Below, in pieces: positions 45,753 to 56,792 of a DNA stretch of 62,730 nt (position 1 is its first letter; every line of letters starts with the position of its first letter). Source of the stretch: Bacillus mesophilus (lineage in GTDB: Bacteria > Bacillota > Bacilli > Bacillales > SA4); NCBI RefSeq assembly GCF_011008845.1, contig NZ_JAAIWM010000012.1, positions 1 to 62,730 on the forward strand, given 5' to 3'. The notes under the pieces are model-generated. The model did not search any database, had not been told where the DNA came from, and worked only from the letters and a program-made list of their open reading frames with translations. The position numbers were made by a program, and so were the translations under genes.

Positions 45753-46262
45753 TCATCGGTCTCCTCGACGCCATTTTTCAAAAATTTCTGCCATTTCATC
45801 CGAAAGTTGAATTCTAGAAGATGGTTTTTTTTCATGCTTTTTTTGTAAAGTAGTCTTTATTTGTTTTTCAATTACATTCATATCATTAAGTAGCTCCATT
45901 GCTGATTTTCTAAGTGCTCCTTGTCCAAAAATCACCCATTGCTCGGTAAAGTCTGAGGTGGCTACGTGGATTTGTGTTCGTACATTTTTTAGCTCTTTAG
46001 CTAATTTTTCGATCCTTTCATCAGCTGTTTCATTTTCCCTCGTAAAAATTACTTCTACTTTATGATTTTTCTTCTTCTTCTCAATTCCCTTAACTAGATG
46101 AGCATCAAAAACAATAATCACTCGGTAGCCAGAATAGGCTTTATACTCCGCCATTTTTTCTATTAAGAGATCTCTAGCCGCTGAAAGGTCATTTTGTTTT
46201 AGCTCTCTAAGTTTGGGCCAAGCCCCAATGATATTGTAGCCATCAACAAGCAGTACATCCAT
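45753..46262 (-). CDS. rae1: Rae1 (YacP), ribosome-associated NYN-domain endoribonuclease
   Basis: A 169-aa NYN/PIN-like nuclease with N-terminal LLVDGYNIIGAW and a second acidic strand IIVFDAH. B. subtilis Rae1 cleaves certain mRNAs in the ribosomal A site during translation. The C-terminus is rich in Lys and Arg. It starts four bases after the rlmB stop and is upstream of sigH. Confidence 0.92.
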   Translation of the reverse strand: MDVLLVDGYNIIGAWPKLRELKQNDLSAARDLLIEKMAEYKAYSGYRVIIVFDAHLVKGIEKKKKNHKVEVIFTRENETADERIEKLAKELKNVRTQIHVATSDFTEQWVIFGQGALRKSAMELLNDMNVIEKQIKTTLQKKHEKKPSSRIQLSDEMAEIFEKWRRGDR

Positions 46263-46266
46263 AAAC

Positions 46267-47022
46267 CTATTCCTCTAGAGGCTGTCTTTTACGAAGCACC
46301 TCAAACATTAGTAAGCTTCCTGCAACCGAAGCATTTAAAGAGGTGACCTTACCTACCATCGGCAATCGAACTAAAAAGTCACATTTTTCACGAACTAAAC
46401 GGCTAATTCCTTTGCCTTCACTACCAATGACAATTCCAATCGGTAAAGTAACATCCATTTTTCGGTAATCTGTTTTACCAGACGCATCTGTACCAATGAT
46501 CCAGACTCCTTGTTCCTTTAAATCTTCTATGGTTCTCGCCATATTTGTCACACGAACTACTGGCACATATTCAATAGCACCCGTTGATGCCTTCGCAACT
46601 GTTGCTGTTAACCCAACTGCTCTTCGTTTTGGAATGATGATACCATGTGCTCCAACTGCATCTGCTGTCCTAATAATAGACCCTAAGTTATGCGGGTCCT
46701 CTATTTCATCTAAAAGGATAAAGAAAGGATCTTCTCCTTTTTCCTTTGCGGCCTTAAACAAGTCATCTATCTCTGCATACTTATAGGCTGCAACCTGTGC
46801 GACAATTCCTTGATGATTTCCATCATACATTTGGTCTAGCTTTTTTCTCGGTGCGATTTGAACGATGACACCCGCTTCTTTTGCCAGTTGCATGATCTGA
46901 CCCGTTTGACCTTTTAATGCCCCTTCGGCAATTAATATTTTATTTATATCTCTTCCTGCTCTTAATGCTTCTAACACAGGGTTCTTTCCAATTACAATTT
47001 CTTGTGAATTATCTTGAGACAT
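46267..47022 (-). CDS. rlmB: 23S rRNA (guanosine-2'-O)-methyltransferase RlmB
   Basis: A 251-aa SpoU/TrmH-family knotted methyltransferase. An L30e-like substrate-binding N-terminal domain is followed by the SPOUT domain with DEIEDPHNLGSIIRTADAVG, IVIGSEGKGISRL and SLNASVAGSLL motifs. By homology it methylates G2251 (E. coli numbering) of 23S rRNA. It is directly adjacent to mrnC (no gap). Confidence 0.92.
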   Translation of the reverse strand: MSQDNSQEIVIGKNPVLEALRAGRDINKILIAEGALKGQTGQIMQLAKEAGVIVQIAPRKKLDQMYDGNHQGIVAQVAAYKYAEIDDLFKAAKEKGEDPFFILLDEIEDPHNLGSIIRTADAVGAHGIIIPKRRAVGLTATVAKASTGAIEYVPVVRVTNMARTIEDLKEQGVWIIGTDASGKTDYRKMDVTLPIGIVIGSEGKGISRLVREKCDFLVRLPMVGKVTSLNASVAGSLLMFEVLRKRQPLEE

Positions 47023-47436
47023 TTATTTTCCTCCTTTCTTTTCTTCAATTAATCGAATGGAAATTTCAATCAATTGTGTTAATCTCTCATCATTCTTAGT
47101 CAGGTAGTGATACCCAATTAACGCCTCAAATGCCGTACTATATCGGTAAGTTTGTACATCAGTATTTTTAGGAATGGTCCCAGATTTTGCATTTCTTCCT
47201 CGTTTGATGATGATTTCTTCCGCATCAGACACCATCTTCCTATTAAGCATTTCGTGAACAATATAAGCTTGTGCCTTTGCAGAGACGAAGTTTGTTGCTT
47301 CCCGATGCAGTTGGTTTGGTCTAACACTTCCAGCTTGAAGCAGGTGATGCCTTATACTAGCTTCGTAAATGGCATCACCCATATAAGCTAAAGCTAAGCT
47401 ATTTAATAAATCCGCATTGATTTCCTTTTCACTCAT
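47023..47436 (-). CDS. mrnC: Mini-ribonuclease III MrnC
   Basis: A 137-aa RNase III-like dimer without a double-stranded-RNA-binding domain; catalytic D21 in [10 protein letters not shown]. In B. subtilis it matures 23S rRNA, an appropriate neighbour for rlmB. It begins three bases after the cysS stop. Confidence 0.95.
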   Translation of the reverse strand: MSEKEINADLLNSLALAYMGDAIYEASIRHHLLQAGSVRPNQLHREATNFVSAKAQAYIVHEMLNRKMVSDAEEIIIKRGRNAKSGTIPKNTDVQTYRYSTAFEALIGYHYLTKNDERLTQLIEISIRLIEEKKGGK

Positions 47437-47439
47437 GAA

Positions 47440-48840
47440 TTATCCTCTTTTCCACCTAGTTCCTTGTGGGGTGTCCTCTAGGATAATGTTCATTGCTTTT
47501 AACTGATCTCTAATCTGATCTGCCAAAGCAAAGTCTCGATTTTTTCTCGCATCAATTCGTTGTTGTAGCATTGCTTCAATCTCTTCATCTAGGATCTCTG
47601 CTTCTTTTTGAAGGCTTAAGCCTAAAACATCCATTAATTCCTCAAACAGAGAGGTGAAACGATTAATCACATGTTCAGACGTTGTTTTTTCCATTAAATA
47701 TAGATTTGCTGTCTTTGAAAGCTCAAATAAAACAGACACTGCATTAGCTGTATTAAAATCATCATCCATTTCTGCTATGAAAGATTTACGGATTTCTTCT
47801 AGCTTTTCTGTCCATTTATCATCATGATCTGTTAAGTTTGTACTACTAGCGATACGATGATTTAGATTTTCATAGGATGTGATAATTCTTTCAAACCCAT
47901 TCTTCGCACTATCTACCAGTTCTTGACTAAAGTTTATAGGATGACGATAGTGAACAGATAACATGAAGAAACGAAGCACTTGTGGGTTTATCATTTTTAT
48001 AATGTCATGAACTAGGATGAAATTACCTAGAGACTTTGACATTTTTTCGTTATCAATATTAATATAACCATTATGCATCCAGTACTTAGCAAAGGTTTCC
48101 TCGTTTAATGCCTCTGATTGTGCTATTTCGTTTTCGTGGTGAGGGAATGTTAGATCTTGACCTCCTGCATGAATATCAATTGTATTCCCGAGGTACTTTT
48201 TTGCCATTGCAGAACATTCAATATGCCAACCAGGTCTTCCGTTCCCCCATGGACTTTCCCAGTAGATCTCACCCTCTTTTGCATCCTTCCATAAAACGAA
48301 ATCTAATGGATCCTGCTTCTTTTCGCCAATCTCAATCCTTGCACCTGAACGTAAGTCTTCAATTGGCTGATGTGATAGCTTACCATAGCCTTCAAAAGCT
48401 CGCGTTTTAAAGTAAACATCACCTTCCGCCTCGTAAGCAAAACCTTTTTCAATTAACTTCTCGATAAACTCTATAATGATATCCATACTCTCGGTTACAC
48501 GTGGATGATGATCCGCCTTTTTGCATCCTAATGCTGAAACATCTTCAAAGTAAGCATCTATAAAACGGTCAGCAATCGTTGGTACATCTTCACCTAATTC
48601 ATTTGCGACTCTTATCAATTTGTCATCCACATCGGTAAAGTTAGAAATAAACTGCACATCATAGCCACGATATTCAAAGTATCGCCTTACCGTATCGAAA
48701 ACTATGGCTGGTCTTGCATTCCCAATATGGATGTAATTATAAACTGTAGGCCCACAAACATACATCTTTACCTTGCCTTCTTCAATTGGCTGGAATGATT
48801 CCTTTTTTCTAGTGAGTGTATTATATAGTTGGATAGCCAC
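47440..48840 (-). CDS. cysS: Cysteinyl-tRNA synthetase
   Basis: A 466-aa class I synthetase. HIGN (38-41) and KMSKS (266-270) form the ATP site; zinc ligands include C29, C209 and H234. It starts 20 bases before the end of cysE, so the two are coupled, and both are controlled by the upstream T-box. Confidence 0.98.
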   Translation of the reverse strand: MAIQLYNTLTRKKESFQPIEEGKVKMYVCGPTVYNYIHIGNARPAIVFDTVRRYFEYRGYDVQFISNFTDVDDKLIRVANELGEDVPTIADRFIDAYFEDVSALGCKKADHHPRVTESMDIIIEFIEKLIEKGFAYEAEGDVYFKTRAFEGYGKLSHQPIEDLRSGARIEIGEKKQDPLDFVLWKDAKEGEIYWESPWGNGRPGWHIECSAMAKKYLGNTIDIHAGGQDLTFPHHENEIAQSEALNEETFAKYWMHNGYINIDNEKMSKSLGNFILVHDIIKMINPQVLRFFMLSVHYRHPINFSQELVDSAKNGFERIITSYENLNHRIASSTNLTDHDDKWTEKLEEIRKSFIAEMDDDFNTANAVSVLFELSKTANLYLMEKTTSEHVINRFTSLFEELMDVLGLSLQKEAEILDEEIEAMLQQRIDARKNRDFALADQIRDQLKAMNIILEDTPQGTRWKRG

Positions 48841-49495
48841 TTTTTATCTTCCCTTCTTTTAATTGCTTAAGTTCATTTTGCAATCCTTGAATTTCCTGCT
48901 CCAGTTCTTTAAAGCGATCTGCAACTGGATCTGGTAAATTACAATGATCTAAATCTTTCTTAATCTTAACCCCATCCTGAATGACTACTTTCCCCGGAAT
49001 TCCTACTACTGTTGAATTTGCAGGAACATCATGTAAAACAACAGAACCCGCCCCAACTTTTGAATTCTCACCAATCGTGATTGACCCTAATACTTTAGCA
49101 CCCGTAGCAATCAAGGCATTATCTTTAATGGTAGGATGTCGCTTGCCCTTTTCTTTGCCCGTACCACCTAGAGTGACGCCTTGAAAGATGGTTACATTAT
49201 TACCAATATCACATGTTTCCCCAATTACTACACCCATACCGTGATCAATAAAGAATCTCCTACCAATCTTGGCTGCTGGATGAATCTCTATACCAGTAAA
49301 GAATCTACTTATTTGTGATATACTTCTTGCTAAAAAAAATTGTTTTCGTTTATAAAAACTGTGGGCTACTCGGTGGGCCCATATAGCATGGAGTCCAGAA
49401 TACGTTAATACAACTTCCATCGTGCTCCTAGCAGCTGGATCCTGCTCAAATACAACCTTGATATCTTCTTTTAACATAGTTAGCCAACTAAACAA
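48821..49495 (-). CDS. cysE: Serine O-acetyltransferase
   Basis: A 224-aa left-handed beta-helix acetyltransferase making O-acetylserine from serine and acetyl-CoA, the first step of cysteine synthesis. Hexapeptide repeats are visible from about residue 70 ([20 protein letters not shown]). ATG 49495 is accepted, although the strongest GGAGGG upstream is about 14 bases away. Cysteine supply and charging are joined in one T-box operon. Confidence 0.96.
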   Translation of the reverse strand: MFSWLTMLKEDIKVVFEQDPAARSTMEVVLTYSGLHAIWAHRVAHSFYKRKQFFLARSISQISRFFTGIEIHPAAKIGRRFFIDHGMGVVIGETCDIGNNVTIFQGVTLGGTGKEKGKRHPTIKDNALIATGAKVLGSITIGENSKVGAGSVVLHDVPANSTVVGIPGKVVIQDGVKIKKDLDHCNLPDPVADRFKELEQEIQGLQNELKQLKEGKIKSGYPTI

Positions 49496-49669
49496 GTGAC
49501 TCCCTCCTTCTCCACAAGCAATAACAGGTTATTATAGGTTGCCAAGGTTTTTAAATTCCCAGCTACCTTTAGTTTTAAAAATTAAATTACTACACCTGAT
49601 GGTTTACCAGTAACGGTCAAATCGCACTGCCTTTACAGAACCTCAAGTACATGTTACTGAAGCCATAAA

Positions 49670-49915
49670 AAAAGCGTCTCTGTGTATATAACACAGAGAC
49701 GCTTTTATGCGCGGTTCCACTCTGTTTAGACAGATTCTTCGCTGTCTCAACTTTTACTCTATTAACGGTGAGCAGCCGCTTCTACCTACTTAAACCTTCA
49801 ATAGAAGACTCCGAGGGGCACTTCAGTTGTAGCGTTCTTGAACCACTTTCAGCCGATGATGGTTCTCTCTGATAAAGAACAAGACTACACTTACTTTCCT
49901 CTTCAACACTTTTCC
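49670..49915 (-). promoter_or_regulatory. T-box riboswitch of cysE-cysS (tRNA-Cys)
   Basis: On the minus strand, the T-box sequence AGAGTGGAACCGCGC (49709-49723) is followed by a terminator of 14 paired bases (GCGTCTCTGTGT arms) and a run of seven T (49669-49675). Stem I with a candidate TGC (Cys) specifier in GAAGTGCCCC (about 49811-49820) lies upstream. Uncharged tRNA-Cys would favour readthrough into cysE and cysS. Confidence 0.93.
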
Positions 49916-49927
49916 CTATATAGGATG

Positions 49928-49992
49928 TTCAAAAAGCCCGATAAAAATAGCGATTGTTTTCTAATCGTCTATATTTTTCCACTTTTTGAACA
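49928..49992 (-). repeat. Long imperfect hairpin between gltX and the T-box
   Basis: Outer arms GTTCAAAAAG/CTTTTTGAAC (ten perfect pairs, 49983-49992 and 49928-49937), then AAAAATA/TATTTTT and CGATT/AATCG inside with bulges and a 7-base loop. No T run follows. It lies after the gltX stop and before the T-box; role unknown. Confidence 0.6.
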
Positions 49993-50040
49993 CGTTCTTA
50001 TCTAACTCTTATGTTACTATATTACACTATTTAAAATTTG

Positions 50041-51501
50041 TTAACCAATAAGTTGTTCAATTCTTTTTATAACCTTATCTTTTCCTAGTAGCGAGATTGC
50101 TTTGGGAAGGTCAGGACCATGCGTTTGACCTGTGATTGCAGCACGGATTGGCATAAATAGTTTCTTACCCTTATGTCCAGTTTCTTTTTGTGTTGCTTTT
50201 ATGGCTGCATTAACTTCAGTTGGTCCAAAAACATCAAGCTGCTTTAGCTGTGATAAAAATGCATTCATGACCTCTGGAACTTGCTCTTCTTCCAGTACAG
50301 TCTTTGCCTCTTCATCATATTCCACTTCATCTTTAAAGAAAAGCTCAGATAACTCGATAATTTCAGCACCATAGCTCAGCTGTTCTTGGTAAAGCCCAAT
50401 TAGACCTGTTACCCAACTTTCTTCTGCCTCTGATCTAATTTCACCTACTCTACCTGATTTCACCAAATGAGGTAAAGCTAATTGTACCGCTTTTTCTAAC
50501 TCAAGCTTTTTCACATATTGATTGTTCATCCATTTAAGCTTTTGAGTGTCAAACACCGCTGGTGATTTAGAAAGTCGTGCAGGATCAAAGATGTCAATAA
50601 ACTTCTCTTTACTAAAGAGCTCCTCTTCTCCACCAGGAGACCATCCTAATAAGCCAATATAGTTAAATAATGCTTCTGGTAAATAACCTAATTCTTTATA
50701 TTGTTCAATGAATTGAATGATACTCTCATCTCGCTTGCTTAACTTTTTACGTTGGTCATTTACAATTAACGTCATATGTCCAAACGTAGGAATCTCCCAA
50801 TTCAAAGCTTCATATATCATCAGTTGCTTTGGTGTATTAGATATATGATCTTCGCCTCGAAGAATATGAGTAATCTCCATTAAATGATCATCAACTGCTA
50901 CTGCAAAATTATAGGTCGGAGTACCGTCCTTCTTTACAATTACAAAATCACCCATCCCATCAGATTCAAAGCTTATATCACCCTTAACCATATCGTTAAA
51001 GCGATAAACTTTCCCCTCCTGAACTCGGAAACGGATACTTGGCTGTCTACCGTCATTTTCAAATGCTTCTCTTTCCGCATCAGTTAAGTTACGGTGCTTA
51101 CCTGAATAGCGAGGCATTTCGCCTTTGGCAATTTGCTCTTCTCTTTCCTGCTCAATTTCTTCCTCTGTGCAATAGCACTTATAAGCTAAGCCCTTTGCAA
51201 GTAACTCTTCATAATATTTCTTATAAAAATCGTTTCGCTCCGATTGACGATATGGACCATACTGTCCACCAACATCTGTACTCTCGTCCCAATCAACACC
51301 TAACCATTTTAAGAATTTTAGTTGGCTTTCCTCTCCGCCCTCTATATTTCGCTTTTGATCGGTATCTTCTATACGAATAATAAACTTACCATTTTGGTTT
51401 CTTGCAAATAAATAATTGAATAACGCTGTTCTAGCATTACCAATATGTAGATGTCCCGTTGGACTTGGCGCATATCTTACACGTACTTCATTAACATTCA
51501 T
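50041..51501 (-). CDS. gltX: Glutamyl-tRNA synthetase
   Basis: A 486-aa class I synthetase with HLHIGN (18-22 area) and KLSKRDES as the KMSKS equivalent. In bacilli this enzyme also misacylates tRNA-Gln for GatCAB, as glnS is absent; whether that is so here cannot be seen. The ATG is accepted without a strong ribosome site visible immediately upstream. No T-box before it. Confidence 0.98.
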   Translation of the reverse strand: MNVNEVRVRYAPSPTGHLHIGNARTALFNYLFARNQNGKFIIRIEDTDQKRNIEGGEESQLKFLKWLGVDWDESTDVGGQYGPYRQSERNDFYKKYYEELLAKGLAYKCYCTEEEIEQEREEQIAKGEMPRYSGKHRNLTDAEREAFENDGRQPSIRFRVQEGKVYRFNDMVKGDISFESDGMGDFVIVKKDGTPTYNFAVAVDDHLMEITHILRGEDHISNTPKQLMIYEALNWEIPTFGHMTLIVNDQRKKLSKRDESIIQFIEQYKELGYLPEALFNYIGLLGWSPGGEEELFSKEKFIDIFDPARLSKSPAVFDTQKLKWMNNQYVKKLELEKAVQLALPHLVKSGRVGEIRSEAEESWVTGLIGLYQEQLSYGAEIIELSELFFKDEVEYDEEAKTVLEEEQVPEVMNAFLSQLKQLDVFGPTEVNAAIKATQKETGHKGKKLFMPIRAAITGQTHGPDLPKAISLLGKDKVIKRIEQLIG

Positions 51502-51587
51502 CGTTTACACCATCCTATTTTCCTTAACTATGTATAGCCCACTATTTTACAACTTATTTTATCACCTGTGTAAGAAGGAAGCGATCC

Positions 51588-52070
51588 TTATCCTTCTATT
51601 TTTTGAATTAATATGACTGCCTGAGCAGCAATCCCTTCGCCTCGGCCTGTGAATCCTAGCTTTTCAGTCGTTGTCGCCTTTACATTCACCTGCTCAGGAG
51701 TAGCGTGTAGTAGTTCAGCAATTCTCGTTTTCATCTGTTCAATATAGGGTGCCATCTTTGGCAGTTGCGCAATGATTGTACAATCTACATTTGTAAGCTG
51801 ATATCCCTTTCGCTCAACAAGTTCCCAAACATGAGAAAGTAATTTTGCAGAATCAGCACCTTTAAAAGCAGGGTCTGTATCAGGAAAATGCTTTCCAATA
51901 TCTCCTTCACCAATAGCCCCTAAACATGCATCCGCGATTGTATGTAGAAGGACATCTGCATCTGAATGGCCAATTAAGCCTTTCTCATATGGAATTGTAA
52001 TTCCACCAATAATCAATGGTACCCCTTCACCTAATTGATGTACATCAAAACCTTGACCGATTCGAAACAT
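51588..52070 (-). CDS. ispF: 2-C-methyl-D-erythritol 2,4-cyclodiphosphate synthase
   Basis: A 160-aa zinc cyclase of the MEP isoprenoid pathway: [10 protein letters not shown] with metal Asp and His near the N-terminus, and [10 protein letters not shown]. It follows ispD by 15 bases, so consecutive MEP steps are paired. Confidence 0.97.
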   Translation of the reverse strand: MFRIGQGFDVHQLGEGVPLIIGGITIPYEKGLIGHSDADVLLHTIADACLGAIGEGDIGKHFPDTDPAFKGADSAKLLSHVWELVERKGYQLTNVDCTIIAQLPKMAPYIEQMKTRIAELLHATPEQVNVKATTTEKLGFTGRGEGIAAQAVILIQKIEG

Positions 52071-52085
52071 AGTTGTTAATCCCCC

Positions 52086-52817
<732 letters not shown>

Positions 52818-52889
52818 TCAAAGAGAAGAAAAGGGTCTCCCTTTTCTTCTCTACATCAATTATCTATTGTAATATATATGTTAGTAGGA

Positions 52890-53975
52890 TTACAAAGCCT
52901 TTTCTAGAAGCTTAGGCTTGGCAAAAATCATTCGACCCGCTGATGTTTGAAGAACACTTGTTACTAATACATCAATTCGCTTACCAATAAAGTCTCTGCC
53001 ATCCTCAACAACAATCATCGTACCATCATCAAGATAAGCCACGCCCTGATTGTATTCTTTTCCATCTTTAATAACCTGAACATTCAGTTCTTCACCTGGA
53101 AGTACGACTGGCTTTACTGCATTTGCTAGATCATTAATATTTAGTACAGCGACATTTTGAAGCTCACATACTTTGTTTAAATTAAAATCATTGGTAACAA
53201 CTACACCTGAAGTTAATTTAGCTAGTTTGACTAACTTACTGTCAACCTCTTGTATCTCATCAAAGTCACCTTCATAGATTTCAACCTTAATAGCTAATTC
53301 CTTTTGAATCCTGTTTAAAATATCCAATCCTCGGCGGCCTCTATTACGCTTTAACACATCTGAGGAGTCAGCTATATGCTGTAATTCTTCTAACACAAAC
53401 TGAGGTATGACAATTGTTCCTTCTAGAAATCCAGTTTGACAAATATCTGCTACTCGGCCATCAATGATTACACTAGTATCTAAAATCTTTAATGCACCTT
53501 TCACTACGACCTCTTCTTCCATATCCTTTTTCTTTCCTTTGTTTGAAATAGAAAATAGATTAATGAGTTCATCCCGCTTTTTAAAGCCCACCTGAAATCC
53601 TAAATAGCCTAACAAAAGTGTCAATAGGATAGGAATAACGGTATTGACTAAAGGAAACTCGATTGTCTTAATGGGAATCGCAATTAAAAAGGCAACGATT
53701 AGGCCAAAGATTAACCCTAAGCTTCCAAATAGCACCTCTGCTACCGGGGCCTTCACTAACCCTTCTTCAATCCATTTAATGAAATCCACTACATAATCAA
53801 CTAACCAAAATGTGATGATAAAGAATATAATGGCACCTAAACCTGCTCTAGTATAAGGAGAGTCCATAAATGGCATAGTACTCACTTCTAATAATGAAAA
53901 TAAGGACGGTATAAAAAAAACTCCTAATGTTCCACCAACAAGTAAAAAGCTTAGTTGCACAACACGTTTTATCAT
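52890..53975 (-). CDS. yacL: YacL, membrane PIN/TRAM-domain protein
   Basis: A 361-aa protein: four membrane segments in about 1-135, a PIN nuclease-like domain ([32 protein letters not shown]) in about 165-290 and a C-terminal TRAM domain. Acidic PIN residues are present, suggesting RNase activity, but the substrate is unknown. Usually downstream of disA in bacilli. Confidence 0.9.
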   Translation of the reverse strand: MIKRVVQLSFLLVGGTLGVFFIPSLFSLLEVSTMPFMDSPYTRAGLGAIIFFIITFWLVDYVVDFIKWIEEGLVKAPVAEVLFGSLGLIFGLIVAFLIAIPIKTIEFPLVNTVIPILLTLLLGYLGFQVGFKKRDELINLFSISNKGKKKDMEEEVVVKGALKILDTSVIIDGRVADICQTGFLEGTIVIPQFVLEELQHIADSSDVLKRNRGRRGLDILNRIQKELAIKVEIYEGDFDEIQEVDSKLVKLAKLTSGVVVTNDFNLNKVCELQNVAVLNINDLANAVKPVVLPGEELNVQVIKDGKEYNQGVAYLDDGTMIVVEDGRDFIGKRIDVLVTSVLQTSAGRMIFAKPKLLEKAL

Positions 53976-54117
53976 ACATTCACCTCCTATTTATTCATTA
54001 TAAACAGTTTGTCATCTTTGAAACCTATTATTACAATAGTTTATTAAAAATGTTGTCTTTTTGACATAGACTTGTAAAAAGTACGACAAATAGCGGGGAA
54101 TAATACTAGGGACATTT

Positions 54118-55191
54118 CTACATTTGCCGGTCTATAAAATGCTGTTCCTGCAATCTTCTTAATCCTTCCCTTATCTTTTTCGACCTCACCTCACCAATTC
54201 CCTCTACTTTATCTAATTCATTTGTAGAGGCTTTTAAAATAGTTTTTAGATTACCGAATGTTGAAATGATATTCATAATGATAGGGAGTGGTAATCTCGG
54301 GATTTTGTATAAGATCCGGTATCCTCTTGGTGTAACAGGGTCATCAATATTGGTAGCCGCTGAATACTTCAGTAGCTTCAAGATGACTGCATCATCTAAT
54401 AATTCCGTATTCGACAGCAATTGTAGTTTCTTCACAATCGGATAAGGATCACTATTTGCAATGTTTGAATAATCCCGGATTAACAGAGCGGCCTCATCTT
54501 CTATGTGAGCGATTAACTCAGTCATTTGAAGACGTATTAATCTCCCCTCTACTCCTAGTTCATCAATATAACTTAAAATTTCATTCTTAATTCGTAAAAC
54601 CATTTCAATACGATGAAGAACCTGCACTACTTCTGATAGTGTCACCAAATCTTCGAATTCTAAAGCACCTAAATTTGTAATACTTTGCTCTAATACTGTT
54701 TTATATTTTTCTAATGTTTGAATAGCCTGATTCGCTTTAGTTAAAATAACACCAATATCCTTTAATGCATACCGAAAGTTGCCTTGATATAACGTTATAA
54801 CATTTCGTCTTTCAGAAATGGAAATGACTAAACTTCCTGTTTGTTTTGCTACTCTTTCTGCCGTTCTATGTCTCATTCCCGTTTCTGAAGAAAGTATAGT
54901 TGGGTTTGGAATAAGCTGAGCATTTGCAAACAAAATTTTACTGCCTGCTTCATTTAGAATGATTGCTCCATCCATCTTAGCTAATTCATATAACTGAGCA
55001 GGTGAAAAAGGACAATTTATTGAAAACCCCCCATCCACAACGGAACGGACACTGTCATTGTAACCAACAACAATTAAGCCTCCTGTTTTAGCTCGGAGTA
55101 CATTGTCGATCCCTTCTCGAATGGGGGTTCCCGGAGCAATAAATTGAAGAATCTCTGTGATGTCTTTTTCACGCTGCTTGTAATCTTCCAT
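54118..55191 (-). CDS. disA: DNA integrity scanning diadenylate cyclase DisA
   Basis: A 357-aa diadenylate cyclase producing c-di-AMP from ATP. Catalytic DGA (74-76) and GMRHRTAE (105-112) are intact; a helical linker leads to a C-terminal helix-hairpin-helix DNA-binding domain ([20 protein letters not shown]). It scans for branched DNA and couples lesions to sporulation control. It starts four bases after radA, its functional partner. Confidence 0.97.
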   Translation of the reverse strand: MEDYKQREKDITEILQFIAPGTPIREGIDNVLRAKTGGLIVVGYNDSVRSVVDGGFSINCPFSPAQLYELAKMDGAIILNEAGSKILFANAQLIPNPTILSSETGMRHRTAERVAKQTGSLVISISERRNVITLYQGNFRYALKDIGVILTKANQAIQTLEKYKTVLEQSITNLGALEFEDLVTLSEVVQVLHRIEMVLRIKNEILSYIDELGVEGRLIRLQMTELIAHIEDEAALLIRDYSNIANSDPYPIVKKLQLLSNTELLDDAVILKLLKYSAATNIDDPVTPRGYRILYKIPRLPLPIIMNIISTFGNLKTILKASTNELDKVEGIGEVRSKKIREGLRRLQEQHFIDRQM

Positions 55192-55195
55192 TCAC

Positions 55196-56569
55196 CTAGC
55201 CTCCTAAAGTTAATTGTAAAGCTTGCCGAACATGCTCAACTCCGACTACTTTAATTTCAGGGGGTACATTCCAATTACCTATATTCTTTTCTGGGATGAT
55301 TGCACGCTTAAACCCGAGCTTAGCAGCTTCCTGCACTCTTTGCTCTATTCTAGATACCCTTCTGACCTCACCCGTTAAACCTACTTCTCCAATTAATATA
55401 TCTGTAGCGGAGGATGGTTGATCTTTAAAACTAGATGCAATACTTACAGCCACTGCTAAATCTATGGCTGGCTCATCTAACTTCACACCACCTGCGACCT
55501 TTAAATAGGCATCCTGATTTTGAAGTAATAACCCTACCCTTTTCTCTAAAACAGCCATTAAGAGGGAGACTCTATTTACGTCCAATCCAGTGGCCATCCT
55601 ACGGGGGTTCCCGAAACTAGTCGGGGAAACGAGTGCCTGTATTTCAACAAGGACGGGTCTTGTGCCTTCCATTGATGCTACAACCGTTGAGCCGGCAGCT
55701 CCCTTCGAACGTTCTTCTAAAAATATCTCAGAAGGATTTAAAACCTCTTCTAACCCTTCTTCCTTCATTTCAAAAATACCCATTTCATTCGTTGAGCCGA
55801 AACGGTTCTTAACAGCACGAAGTATTCGATAAGAATGATGTCGCTCCCCTTCAAAATAAAGAACCGTATCTACCATATGCTCTAATAATCGGGGACCAGC
55901 AATCGCTCCCTCTTTCGTAACGTGACCAACAATAAAGATGGCAATTCCCTTCGTTTTGGCAATACGCATCAACTCAGCAGTACATTCTCTCACCTGAGAG
56001 ACACTACCTGGAGCAGATTGAACTTCTGGGTGATAAATGGTTTGTATGGAGTCAACAACAACAAAGGCAGGATCTGTCTCTTCAATCGATTTGGTTATAA
56101 GCTCCAAATCTGTTTCTGACAATACGTAAAGGGAATCTGATGAGACATCTAAACGTTCAGCTCTGAGTTTCGTTTGCTTCACAGATTCCTCACCTGATAT
56201 ATAAAGTACATTTTGTTTAGAAGCTAAATAAGAAGAAATTTGCAAAAGGAGTGTCGACTTCCCTATACCAGGATCTCCACCAATTAACACCAAAGAACCT
56301 CGTACAATCCCTCCGCCTAACACTCGATTAAATTCAGTAATATCGGTCTTGATTCGGGGTTCTTGGATTGTTTCAACGTCTTTTAACTTAATTGGCTTTG
56401 ACATCCCCTCATTTGCAGAGGCAGTAAAAGTTAACTTTCTCCCTGACTTACTTGGCTCTAGCTCTTCAGTTAAAGTGTTCCATGCTCCACATCCTGGGCA
56501 TTTCCCCATCCACTTAGCTGATTCATATCCACATGCTTGGCATGTAAACTTTGTTTTTCTCTTCACCAT
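55196..56569 (-). CDS. radA: DNA repair protein RadA
   Basis: A 457-aa RecA-like branch-migration helicase. N-terminal zinc ribbon C10, C13, C24, C27; Walker [11 protein letters not shown] (97-106); the RadA signature KNRFG (254-258); C-terminal Lon-protease-like domain. ATG 56569 follows AAAGGGAG. The clpC terminator lies upstream; TTGAGA...CATAAA (17 spacing) near 56600-56632 is a weak promoter candidate. Confidence 0.96.
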   Translation of the reverse strand: MVKRKTKFTCQACGYESAKWMGKCPGCGAWNTLTEELEPSKSGRKLTFTASANEGMSKPIKLKDVETIQEPRIKTDITEFNRVLGGGIVRGSLVLIGGDPGIGKSTLLLQISSYLASKQNVLYISGEESVKQTKLRAERLDVSSDSLYVLSETDLELITKSIEETDPAFVVVDSIQTIYHPEVQSAPGSVSQVRECTAELMRIAKTKGIAIFIVGHVTKEGAIAGPRLLEHMVDTVLYFEGERHHSYRILRAVKNRFGSTNEMGIFEMKEEGLEEVLNPSEIFLEERSKGAAGSTVVASMEGTRPVLVEIQALVSPTSFGNPRRMATGLDVNRVSLLMAVLEKRVGLLLQNQDAYLKVAGGVKLDEPAIDLAVAVSIASSFKDQPSSATDILIGEVGLTGEVRRVSRIEQRVQEAAKLGFKRAIIPEKNIGNWNVPPEIKVVGVEHVRQALQLTLGG

Positions 56570-56762
56570 AATTTCTCCCTTTCTATACCTTACCATTCTA
56601 CTCTTTAATTTATGATATCATAATCCACTTTTCTCAATTAAACTGTTGAATCAACAATCGTGAAAACTTAATAAAAGTCTAGATTTTAAATAGGGAACTC
56701 GTTCCATAACAATTCTTACCCAGTCAACGAGCTATAGGTTAACTATTAAATTAAAGAGCAAT

Positions 56763-56792
56763 GAAAAAAAGAGAGGGCTATACAAGCCCTCT
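56763..56792 (-). terminator. Terminator of the ctsR-mcsA-mcsB-clpC operon
   Basis: Minus-strand AGAGGGCT/AGCCCTCT with a 5-base loop, followed by seven T. It overlaps the clpC stop codon. Confidence 0.9.
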
